A DNA stretch of 64,000 nt from an uncultured Pseudomonadota bacterium (GTDB lineage Bacteria; Myxococcota_A; UBA9160; PR03). Shown one piece after another: positions 43,625 to 50,808 of this stretch (positions are counted from its first letter, which is position 1; the number at the start of each line of letters is the position of its first letter). The stretch covers positions 47,518 to 111,517 of the forward strand of contig CAADGG010000086.1 in the NCBI GenBank assembly GCA_900696485.1. The letters are read 5' to 3'. The notes beneath the pieces were generated by a model that saw only the letters and a list, made by a program, of their open reading frames with translations, ran no database searches and had not been told where the DNA came from. A program made the position numbers and the translations under genes.

Positions 43625-44398
43625 TCAGGCCGGCACTTCGCGCTGGCGCGCGCCGGCAGGATCGAGGACCTCACGGATCAGGCGCAGCTCTTCCGCGCTC
43701 GGCCACCGCGTCGGCGGGACGTCCGCGGGGATCACCAGCTCGAAACCGGTCGCGGCGCAGACGTCCTGCTTCGTGACACCCGGGTGCAACGACGCCAGGC
43801 GCATGCGCCGGTCCGGCGTCGCGAAGTCGAAGACGCCCAGGTTCGAGACGACGCGGCGGATCTCGTGAAAGCGCTGCGCCGACGGGCCCGCCGCCGCCGC
43901 GCGGTCGTAGCCCACACCGGACACGACGTCGACGCGCTCGACGAAGACCTTCGGCGAATGGTTCGGCACCCAGTAGCTGGTGGGATGATGGACCGTGTTG
44001 CCGGGTGCCCCGCGCATCCCGAGCAACTGCGCCTTCGGCCGGGCGTGGGGTCCGATGCACGCAAAATTGTGATTTCCGAAGCGATCGATCTGGCTCGCGA
44101 TCATGATGACGTGCCGGCGTCCGGACCACAGCAGGTCGAAGACGCCGCGAAACGGCAGCCAGCCTTCGACGATGGGCTCGTCCGCCGCGTGCTCGCCCGA
44201 GACCGGCAACACATCGGCGACGAGGCTCGCGATCCCGTCCGTCATCAGCAGATCCGGTGCGAAGCTGAGGCGCGCCAAACGAGCGCCGATCGCCGGTACG
44301 GTGCCGAAGCACGACGCGAGGATCTCGCCGTCGCCGCGGAAGCACTCCGCCAGCGCGACCGCGCAGACCTCCGCCCGTGTGGCGCCGTGGTCGCTCAT
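43625..44398 (-). CDS. ipdB: COCHEA-CoA hydrolase beta subunit, IpdB-like
   Basis: 257 aa, class I CoA-transferase fold, beta-type. FRGDGEILASCFGTVPAIGA, LLMTDGIASLVADVLPV, RHVIMIASQIDRFGNHNFAC and GAPGNTVHHPTSYWVPNHSP are conserved with IpdB (Rv3552) from memory. With IpdA it forms a heterotetramer that hydrolyses the last steroid ring (C ring) of COCHEA-CoA rather than moving CoA. ATG at 44398 overlaps the ipdA stop (ATGA), as expected for two subunits of one enzyme. Confidence 0.85.
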   Translation of the reverse strand: MSDHGATRAEVCAVALAECFRGDGEILASCFGTVPAIGARLARLSFAPDLLMTDGIASLVADVLPVSGEHAADEPIVEGWLPFRGVFDLLWSGRRHVIMIASQIDRFGNHNFACIGPHARPKAQLLGMRGAPGNTVHHPTSYWVPNHSPKVFVERVDVVSGVGYDRAAAAGPSAQRFHEIRRVVSNLGVFDFATPDRRMRLASLHPGVTKQDVCAATGFELVIPADVPPTRWPSAEELRLIREVLDPAGARQREVPA

Positions 44399-45255
44399 CC
44401 GTCCGTCCGCCACGCGCGCAGCGCGTCCTGGTAGGCCGCCTCGCTCTCGCAGGCGAGGAAGCGCTCGTGGAAGTCCGCCCACGCCTCGTCGCTCTTCGCC
44501 GCCGCCGCGTACGCGCGCTGGAAGGCCTCGTCGCGTCCATAGTCCGGCGGGCATTCGGTGAAATGCGCACCGCCCGGCGTCTCGACGACACCGTCGACCA
44601 TCCCGCGGTGGATGCGCAGCGTGTGGAGCGACCCGAGCTGGGTGAACTCGCGCGTCTCGACGACCTGCTCGCACGACACGAAGCGGCGCTTCGCCGCGCC
44701 GAGGAACAGATCGTCGAAGTAGAGGTCCGGGCCCAGGTACTGCGCATTGCCACGCGCGTCGGCGCGGTTCATGTGTACGATCGCGACGTCGAGCGGCAGC
44801 GCCGGCATCGCCACCAGCTCCTCGCCGTCCTCGTACGGCGAGCGGACCGTGCGCAACTGCGGGTGCAGCGCCACGACGTCGGAGCCGAGCCCGGCGCGCG
44901 TCGGCAGGAACGGCAGCCGGATCGCCGCCGCATACAGGCCGAGCTGGAACATGCCCTCGTCGAACTCGAGCGCCTCGATCGCGCCGCTCTCGCGCGCTCG
45001 GCGGAACTGCGGATCGAGCGCGATCGAGTCGAGTGACACGAAGCCATAGACCAGCTTGCGGACCTTGCCGGCTGCGCACAACAGCCCGACGTCCGGCCCG
45101 CCGTAGGAGACGAGCGTCAGGTCGCGCACCGGCGAGCGCAGGATCTCGCGCACCAGCGCCATCGGCTTGCGCCGCGAGCCCCAGCCGCCGATGCCGAGCG
45201 TCATGCCGTCGCGCAGCTCGGCGACGACGGCGGCCGCAGTGGTGCGCTTGTCCAT
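44395..45255 (-). CDS. ipdA: COCHEA-CoA hydrolase alpha subunit, IpdA-like
   Basis: 286 aa, CoA-transferase fold, alpha-type. LRDGMTLGIGGWGSRRKPMA (about 14-33), LVSYGGPDVGLLCAAGKVRK, YGFVSLDS, IRLPFLPTRAGLGSDVV, YLGPDLYFDDLFLGAAKRRF and ETPGGAHFTECPPDYGRDEA all match M. tuberculosis IpdA (Rv3551) from memory. It is first in ipdA-ipdB-ipdC-echA20. A palindromic operator lies 86-102 bp upstream of the ATG. This ring-opening enzyme is a hallmark of steroid C/D-ring catabolism. Confidence 0.87.
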   Translation of the reverse strand: MDKRTTAAAVVAELRDGMTLGIGGWGSRRKPMALVREILRSPVRDLTLVSYGGPDVGLLCAAGKVRKLVYGFVSLDSIALDPQFRRARESGAIEALEFDEGMFQLGLYAAAIRLPFLPTRAGLGSDVVALHPQLRTVRSPYEDGEELVAMPALPLDVAIVHMNRADARGNAQYLGPDLYFDDLFLGAAKRRFVSCEQVVETREFTQLGSLHTLRIHRGMVDGVVETPGGAHFTECPPDYGRDEAFQRAYAAAAKSDEAWADFHERFLACESEAAYQDALRAWRTDG

Positions 45256-45340
45256 GCCGACCGCCTCCCGCGCGCTTCCGCGCCCCCCGTTTGCTCCGCG
45301 CCTCGACTCGGGCCCGCCGCGTCTCCGGCCTCACGATAAA

Positions 45341-45357
45341 CGAGACGGGTCGTATCG
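45341..45357. promoter_or_regulatory. Palindromic operator, copy 3 (ipdA operon)
   Basis: CGAGACG-GGT-CGTATCG, a perfect fit to CGAKACG-N3-CGTMTCG, preceded by ATAAA. It lies 86-102 bp upstream of ipdA. The same pattern lies upstream of fadE31 and between the TetR and sulfotransferase genes. Confidence 0.62.
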
Positions 45358-45512
45358 GAAAGAGCCCCCCGCTGCAGAAGCTGCTACGGTCCGGTCGTCC
45401 AGATGCCGAGAAGCACATCGGCAGGCGCTCAGCGGCTGCCCAGCATCTCTGCTGGACGAGGCTTTCTCCGATCATCTTCTCCGATCCGATGGGATCCTTG
45501 GCGCGCGACCGG

Positions 45513-45548
45513 CTCGAACGAGCCCCTGAGTTCGAACGAGCCCCTGAG
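45513..45548. repeat. 18-bp direct tandem repeat in the ipdA/rhlE gap
   Basis: CTCGAACGAGCCCCTGAG (45513-45530) is followed at once by TTCGAACGAGCCCCTGAG (45531-45548), 17 of 18 identical. Each contains the palindrome TCGAACGA-like core TTCGAA. It lies in the 478-bp gap (45256-45733) that also holds operator copy 3; otherwise no gene is visible there. Confidence 0.55.
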
Positions 45549-45733
45549 CGCCATCCCGTCCGCGCGATCCCCTCGCCGGATGTCCCGTCCTCGGTCGAGC
45601 TTCCGAAGAATGCCGATCGCGGACGCCCCAACAGGGGCGAACCGTACCCGATCGGGTGCGCGGTGCACCGGCCAGGAGGCCGGGGACCTCGCTCCCCCTG
45701 CGGCCCCCGGGCCGCTTTCACGAAAGACACCCA

Positions 45734-46987
45734 TTGATTCGATTCGAAGACCTTTCCCTCGACGCCGCGCTGCTCGCGGCCGTCCGCGACGCCGGCTTCA
45801 CGGAACCCACGCCGATCCAGGCACAGGCGATTCCGCTGGTGCTCGCCGGTCGCGACGTGCTCGGCGCGGCGCAGACCGGAACCGGCAAGACGGCGGCGTT
45901 CGTGCTGCCGATCCTGCAGAACCTGATCGCGGAGCGGCGGGACGCGCCGCCCGCGCGCCCGATCGGCCGGCGGTCGATTCGCGTGCTGGTCCTGTCCCCG
46001 ACGCGCGAGCTGGCGAGCCAGATCGCCGAGACCTTCGAGACCTTCGGCCGGCCGCTCGGCATTCGACACGCCGCCGTGTATGGCGGCGTCAGCGAAGGCC
46101 CACAGCGCCGGGCGCTCCGGGACGGCATCGATGTCCTGGTGGCGACTCCGGGACGACTCGAAGACCTGCAGCAGAGCGGCGCCATCGACCTGCGCCACGT
46201 CGAGGTCGCCGTGCTCGACGAGTCCGACCGCATGCTCGACGCCGGCTTCCTCAACACCGTCCGGCGCATCCTCGGCGCCACACCGGCGCAGCGCCAGACG
46301 CTGCTGTTCTCCGCGACGATGCCGGACGAGATCCGCAAGCTGGCCCGCTCCGTCCAACGGGACGCCGCGGAGGTCCGCGTGGCCGCCGTCGCCACACCGG
46401 CGGAACGCGTCGACCAGTCCGTCTTCTTCGTCGCACGGCCGAGCAAGCGCGAGCTGCTCGCGCACCTGCTGGCCGATCCCGACGTCACCCGCGCGCTGGT
46501 CTTCACCCGCACGAAGCGGGCGGCCGACCGGATCGCCCAGCATCTGAGCCGCGACGAGCGAGTCGACGCGATCCACGGCGATCGCTCCCAGGGCCAGCGC
46601 GAGCGTGCGCTCGAGGGGTTCCGGCGCGGATCGACCCGGGTGCTGGTGGCGACCGACCTGGCCGCTCGCGGCATCGACGTCGATGGCATCTCGCACGTCA
46701 TCAACTTCGAGCTGCCCGACGACTGTGAGAGCTACATCCACCGCATCGGCCGGACCGGCCGCGCATCCGCCTCCGGCGTCGCCTTCACGCTATGCGCGAG
46801 CGACGAGCGGCCGCAGCTCGCGCGCATCGAGCGGCTGATGCGCAAGACGATCCCGGTGCGGCACGAGCATCCGTGGGTCGAGCGCGCGTCGAGCAGTCCG
46901 AGCCCGGCGCGCCGGGTGACACCGGCGCCGCGCCACCGGCGACCGAGTGGCGCACGCGGATTCTCCCAGAGTCGCCGCGCTCGCTAG
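45734..46987 (+). CDS. rhlE: DEAD-box RNA helicase, RhlE-like
   Basis: 417 aa. Q motif FTEPTPIQAQAIPLVLAG, motif I AQTGTGKT, Ia PTRELASQ, II DESD in AVLDESDRMLDAGFL (an unusual DESD in place of DEAD), III SAT, IV ALVFTRTKRAADRIA, V DLAARGIDVDG and VI HRIGRTGRASASG, then a basic Arg/Ser-rich tail of about 40 residues. It unwinds RNA in ribosome assembly or cold growth. The start is the TTG at 45734 (reading IRFEDLSLD), which fits the N-terminus of the family; no strong ribosome binding site precedes it, so the start is less certain. Confidence 0.87.
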   Translation: MIRFEDLSLDAALLAAVRDAGFTEPTPIQAQAIPLVLAGRDVLGAAQTGTGKTAAFVLPILQNLIAERRDAPPARPIGRRSIRVLVLSPTRELASQIAETFETFGRPLGIRHAAVYGGVSEGPQRRALRDGIDVLVATPGRLEDLQQSGAIDLRHVEVAVLDESDRMLDAGFLNTVRRILGATPAQRQTLLFSATMPDEIRKLARSVQRDAAEVRVAAVATPAERVDQSVFFVARPSKRELLAHLLADPDVTRALVFTRTKRAADRIAQHLSRDERVDAIHGDRSQGQRERALEGFRRGSTRVLVATDLAARGIDVDGISHVINFELPDDCESYIHRIGRTGRASASGVAFTLCASDERPQLARIERLMRKTIPVRHEHPWVERASSSPSPARRVTPAPRHRRPSGARGFSQSRRAR

Positions 46988-47358
46988 CGTGACCGGGCGC
47001 GAACACGCCTTCGTTCCGATCTCGCACGTCCCGCTCCGGCCTTCGCGGCCGGAGGGGACACGCGAGACGTCTCGACGACGCGCGGGCGGATGTCCGACGC
47101 AGATCTATGTCTGATTCGCGGATTTCCCGAGGGAACTCGCGTTGGACGCTCGCGTCGCATCGTGCTATCCACCGTTCGATGCAATGGCGCGGTTGTTCCG
47201 AGCCGGTGCAGAGCGCGCACGAGCCCTATCCCGAGCCTTCGCTCGATACCGGGCTCGACCGACGCCTGTGTGGGCCGTACGAGGCAGGGATCTCGAACTC
47301 CTCGCGGAGCGCCCTTGCGCGCCGAAATCACCCGACGCCAGCCGAGGGTGAGCTGTCC
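46988..47358. other. Non-coding region upstream of ectA
   Basis: 371 bp with lower codon bias than its flanks. A frame from 47107 or 47182 runs in phase into ectA, but its composition and residues (Ser/Arg/Tyr rich, no family match) look non-coding. It probably carries the osmotically controlled ect promoter. I could not identify convincing -35/-10 boxes. Confidence 0.4.
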
Positions 47359-47880
47359 TTGCGCTCTCCGGGTCCGCAGGACGCCGCTCTCCTCTGGCGG
47401 CTGGTGCGGGACAGCGGAGCACTCGATCTGAACTCGCCGTACTGTTACCTGCTGGTGTGTTCCCATTTCGCGGATACCTCGCTGGTCGCGGAACGGAACG
47501 GGAGCATCGTCGGCTTCGTCGCCGCCTACCGCCCGCCGACCCGGCCAGGTGCGATCTTCGTGTGGCAGATCGCCGTCGCGGCTTCGCAGCGCGGCGCCGG
47601 ACTGGCGCGACGGCTGCTCGACACTCTCGTCGACCGGCCGGCGGTGCGCGACGCGGAAGAACTCGAGGCGACCGTGACGGCCTCCAACGAGGCTTCACGC
47701 CGGCTCTTCGGCGGCTTCGCGCGGCGCCTGGGAGTCGCTTGCCGCGAGGAACGGGGCTTCGCCGCGGACCTCTTTCCGGACGGACCCGACGCGCACGAAG
47801 CCGAAATCCTGCTGCGTATCGGTCCGCTCGACCGGACGAAGCCGGTCCGCGGCGTAGAGAATCGAACCGACGGAGGATGA
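47359..47880 (+). CDS. ectA: L-2,4-diaminobutyrate acetyltransferase
   Basis: About 173 aa from the TTG at 47359, a GNAT enzyme. VRDSGALDLNSPYCYLLVCS and HFADTSLVAERNGSIVGFVA are the EctA signature, with the acetyl-CoA loop in VAASQRGAGLARRLLDTLVD and the C-terminal LFPDGPDAHEAEILLRIGPL. It acetylates diaminobutyrate in ectoine synthesis. Start uncertain: in-frame ATGs at 47107 and 47182 give N-terminal extensions without family support, while TTG has GAGGGTGAG upstream. First gene of ectABC. Confidence 0.85.
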   Translation: MRSPGPQDAALLWRLVRDSGALDLNSPYCYLLVCSHFADTSLVAERNGSIVGFVAAYRPPTRPGAIFVWQIAVAASQRGAGLARRLLDTLVDRPAVRDAEELEATVTASNEASRRLFGGFARRLGVACREERGFAADLFPDGPDAHEAEILLRIGPLDRTKPVRGVENRTDGG

Positions 47881-47882
47881 TC

Positions 47883-49196
47883 ATGCCGAACGAATCGCTG
47901 GACGACACCGGGACGATGGGAATCATCGACCAATGGGAATCGGAGGTGCGGAGCTACGTCCGTTCCTTTCCCTGTGTCTTCGATCGGGCCGAGGGCTCCC
48001 GACTCTGGGACGAGGATGGTCGTTGCTACATCGACTTCTTCTCTGGCGCCGGCGCCCTCAACTACGGCCACAACCATCCGCTCCTCAAGGCGCCGCTCTT
48101 GCGTTACCTCGAGCGCAACGGCATCACCCACAGCCTCGACATGGCCACCCGCGCGAAGACGGAATTCCTGGAGAGCTTCGCCGAGATCGTGCTCGAACCT
48201 CGCGGCCTCGATTTCAAGGTGCAGTTTCCGGGTCCCACCGGGACCAATGCAGTGGAGAGTGCACTCAAGCTCGCGCGCAAGATCACCGGGCGTGATTCGA
48301 TCGTGAGCTTCACGAATGCCTTTCACGGCATGACGCTGGGCTCCCTGTCGGTGACCGGAAACGCATTCAAGCGACGCGGGGCCGGCGTCCCGCTCGGCAA
48401 CTCCGCGTGCATGCCCTTCGACGGCTACTTCGGCACCGACATCGACACCGTCGAGTACTTCGACACCCTGCTGCTGGATCAGGGCAGTGGCGTCGATCTG
48501 CCGGCCGCCGTGATCGTGGAGACGATCCAGGCGGAGGGAGGTGTGCGTGTCGCGAGCAGCGCCTGGTTGCGGGCGCTCGCGGCCGCGTGCCATCGCCATG
48601 ACGTCCTGCTCATCGTCGACGACGTCCAGGTGGGCTGCGGGCGCACGGGACCCTTCTTCAGCTTCGAGCGCGCCGGCATCCAGCCGGACCTCGTGTGCCT
48701 GTCCAAGTCACTGAGCGGCATGGGCCTGCCGCTCGCCGTGACGCTGATCCGGCCGGAGCTCGACCAATGGGAACCCGGCGAGCACAACGGAACCTTCCGC
48801 GGCCACAATCCCGCCTTCGTGACGGCCCGCGCCGCCCTCGAAAGCTTCTGGCAGGACGAGGATCTGTCGCGGGAGGTCGTCGCGAAGGGCCAGCACGTGC
48901 ACCGGTTCCTCACGGAACTGGCCGGCAAGTGCGGGATTGCACGGGAATCCGTGCGAGGCCTCGGGCTGATCCAGGGCCTCGATCTCGAGAACACCGGCCT
49001 CACCCGCGAGGTGTGCCGGCGCGCGTTCGAGAGCGGCCTGATCCTCGAGAGTTCCGGACCGGAGAGCACCGTGCTCAAGATCATGCCGCCGCTGCTGGTG
49101 GACACGGCCACGCTCGAGGAGGGTCTGCACCGACTCGCCGCGAGCGTGATCGGCGCCCTCGAAGCCGGCAGCGCCGAGACGGAGACCCACGCGTGA
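47883..49196 (+). CDS. ectB: Diaminobutyrate--2-oxoglutarate aminotransferase
   Basis: 437 aa, class III PLP aminotransferase. FFSGAGALNYGHNHPLLKAP, PGPTGTNAVESALKLARKIT, FTNAFHGMTLGSLSVTGN, IVDDVQVGCGRTGPFFSFER and the PLP lysine in CLSKSLSGMGLPLAVTLIRP. It makes diaminobutyrate from aspartate semialdehyde with glutamate. GGAGG lies 6 bases before the ATG at 47883 and overlaps the end of ectA; a second ATG at 47877 is less well spaced. Confidence 0.93.
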   Translation: MPNESLDDTGTMGIIDQWESEVRSYVRSFPCVFDRAEGSRLWDEDGRCYIDFFSGAGALNYGHNHPLLKAPLLRYLERNGITHSLDMATRAKTEFLESFAEIVLEPRGLDFKVQFPGPTGTNAVESALKLARKITGRDSIVSFTNAFHGMTLGSLSVTGNAFKRRGAGVPLGNSACMPFDGYFGTDIDTVEYFDTLLLDQGSGVDLPAAVIVETIQAEGGVRVASSAWLRALAAACHRHDVLLIVDDVQVGCGRTGPFFSFERAGIQPDLVCLSKSLSGMGLPLAVTLIRPELDQWEPGEHNGTFRGHNPAFVTARAALESFWQDEDLSREVVAKGQHVHRFLTELAGKCGIARESVRGLGLIQGLDLENTGLTREVCRRAFESGLILESSGPESTVLKIMPPLLVDTATLEEGLHRLAASVIGALEAGSAETETHA

Positions 49197-49618
49197 TCGT
49201 CCGCACGCTCGACGACGTGAAGGGAACCGATCGCGAAGTGCGCGCGCCCACCTGGACGAGCCGGCGACTGCTGCTGGCCAAGGACGGAATGGGCTTCTCG
49301 ATGCACGACACGGTCCTGCATGCCGGACACACGACCGAGATGTGTTACCTGCATCATCTCGAGGCCGTGTACTGCATCGAGGGCGAGGGAGAGATCCGGG
49401 TGCTGCCCGACGGCCCCGGCACTCCGATCCGGCCGGGCACGCTCTATGCCCTCGACGGACATGAGCGCCACGAGGTCCGCGCCGACCGCGACCTGCGTAT
49501 GGTCTGTGTATTCAATCCGCCGGTGACCGGCGCCGAGGTCCACGGCGCGGACGGTGCCTATCCGCCGGCGGCCACGGAAGAAGCGGTCAGGACCACACGG
49601 TCAACAACAACGCGCTGA
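49193..49618 (+). CDS. ectC: Ectoine synthase
   Basis: 141 aa cupin from a GTG overlapping the ectB stop (GTGA). IVRTLDDVKGTDREV and TWTSRRLLLAKDGMGFSMHD open the protein, and GHTTEMCYLHHLEAVYCIEG holds the metal-binding cupin motif, with LYALDGHERHEVRADRDLRM after it. It closes N-acetyl-diaminobutyrate into ectoine. No ectoine hydroxylase (ectD) or dedicated aspartokinase follows. Its 3' end overlaps the convergent TetR gene by 32 bp. Confidence 0.93.
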   Translation: MIVRTLDDVKGTDREVRAPTWTSRRLLLAKDGMGFSMHDTVLHAGHTTEMCYLHHLEAVYCIEGEGEIRVLPDGPGTPIRPGTLYALDGHERHEVRADRDLRMVCVFNPPVTGAEVHGADGAYPPAATEEAVRTTRSTTTR

Positions 49619-50258
49619 GCCGAGGCTGGAGCGTCACGAGTTCGTCCGCCCTCCCCTCGGCGACGAAGCGCGAGGCGACGCCGAGCAGACCGAGCAGCAG
49701 CACCTCGACGGCGAGCGGGTCGGGCGCATGCTGGATCACGCCTTCCGCGAACAACGACTCGAGCTCTCGCACGACCCGAACGGTGATCTCCTGCACGTAG
49801 TGGCGGAGCAGCTTCTGCACGCGGCCGCTCGCTCCCTCGCCGAGTTTCTCGAGGTCCAGCGGCGTCCCGGCGAAGGCACGGAGATAGGCGGCGAGACCGT
49901 GATCGATCCGGTCGCGCGGCTGTTCGACGCTGGCGAAGATCTTCTCGAGCTGCGCCACGATCTCGCGACCCGTCTCGTGGATCAGCGCCAGCAGCAGATC
50001 TTCCTTCGACTCGAAGTGCTCGTAGAAGGATCGCGACGACATGCCGGCCGCCTGCACGACGTCGGTGACCCGCACGCTGCCGAAGTCGCTGCGCCGGAGT
50101 TCCGTGCGCGCCGCTTCGAGCAGTCGCTGCCGCTGCTGCTCGGGCGGCAGCGCGGGGCGGCCGCGGCGACGCGGGCCGACCTCGCTGCCGTCCGCCGGAC
50201 CGCGGCGTTGCGGACGCGGGCGGCGGTTCCGGCGGTCTGGTCGGGAGCAAGCGGGCAT
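49587..50258 (-). CDS. TetR-family regulator, candidate KstR-type
   Basis: 223 aa. After a basic N-terminal tail (SRPDRRNRRPRPQRRG), the helix-turn-helix is FGSVRVTDVVQAAGMSSRSF then YEHFESKEDLL. The C-terminal region (about 100-223) is a helical ligand domain. It is divergent from the DUF35/Ltp3-like operon, with a KstR-like box in between. It probably represses that operon and itself. The ATG at 50258 has no strong ribosome binding site; a shorter start within the basic tail is possible. Confidence 0.82.
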   Translation of the reverse strand: MPACSRPDRRNRRPRPQRRGPADGSEVGPRRRGRPALPPEQQRQRLLEAARTELRRSDFGSVRVTDVVQAAGMSSRSFYEHFESKEDLLLALIHETGREIVAQLEKIFASVEQPRDRIDHGLAAYLRAFAGTPLDLEKLGEGASGRVQKLLRHYVQEITVRVVRELESLFAEGVIQHAPDPLAVEVLLLGLLGVASRFVAEGRADELVTLQPRLSALLLTVWS

Positions 50259-50336
50259 GGCAGCCGGGATTCTCGGCAAAACCCGGAGCCCGCGCCATGC
50301 CCGAGAGCCGCCCGCGACAGTCTGGCTCCGCTGTGA

Positions 50337-50350
50337 TAGAACACGTTTCG
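50337..50350. promoter_or_regulatory. KstR-like operator in the TetR/DUF35 divergent gap
   Basis: TAGAACACGTTTCG fits the mycobacterial KstR consensus TnnAACnnGTTnnA at all positions except the last (G for A). It lies 21-34 bp upstream of the DUF35 ATG and 79-92 bp upstream of the TetR ATG. The resemblance may be chance, but the downstream genes are of a KstR-regulated type. Confidence 0.4.
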
Positions 50351-50370
50351 ATTCCAGAAAGGATCTCCCG

Positions 50371-50808
50371 ATGCCCACACCGCTTCCGGTCCGGCAGCCG
50401 GCCATCGAGGGCTGGTTCACCCAGGACGGGGGGGCCCCCCGCCTGCTTGGCTCGCGCTGCACTGCGTGCGGGACGATCTTCTTCCCCAAGGAGACGTTCG
50501 CGTGCCGGAACCCCGAGTGCGGGAGCGACACGCTCGACGAGATCCCGCTGTCCCGTCACGGCACGCTGTGGTCGTTCACCGACAACCGCTATCCGCCGCC
50601 GCCGCCCTTCGTCGCCAGCGATCCGTTCGAGCCCTATGCGATCGCCGCCGTCGAGCTCGCCGCCGAGAAGATGGTGGTCCTCGGCCAGGTGGCGAAGGGC
50701 GTCACGACCGAGCAGCTCGCGGTCGGCATGGAGATGGAGCTGATCATCGAGGCGCTCTTCGAGGACGAGTCCGGCATCCACGAGATCTGGAAGTGGAGGC
50801 CGGCATGA
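50371..50808 (+). CDS. Zn-ribbon OB-fold (DUF35) protein, Rv3521-like
   Basis: 145 aa. The zinc ribbon has four cysteines, CTACGTIFFPKETFACRNPEC (Cys pairs about 30-33 and 44-49), followed by an OB-fold (GTLWSFTDNRYPPPPP, PYAIAAVELAAEKMVVLGQV). DUF35 proteins partner with thiolase-like lipid-transfer proteins, as in steroid side-chain retro-aldol enzymes (ChsH2-Ltp2). Its stop overlaps the thiolase ATG, consistent with a complex. A GAAAGGATC site precedes the ATG. Confidence 0.87.
   Translation: MPTPLPVRQPAIEGWFTQDGGAPRLLGSRCTACGTIFFPKETFACRNPECGSDTLDEIPLSRHGTLWSFTDNRYPPPPPFVASDPFEPYAIAAVELAAEKMVVLGQVAKGVTTEQLAVGMEMELIIEALFEDESGIHEIWKWRPA

Noticed and set aside
22900..45360. Canonical mycobacterial KstR2 boxes (AnCAAGnnCTTGnT) upstream of the catabolic operons
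   Set aside because: None found in the promoter gaps I read; the recurring palindrome there has a different sequence.
47107..47358. An N-terminal extension of EctA starting at ATG 47107 or 47182
   Set aside because: No ribosome binding site at either ATG, codon use unlike the neighbours, and no similarity to EctA N-termini. I kept the shorter TTG start, with the start marked uncertain.
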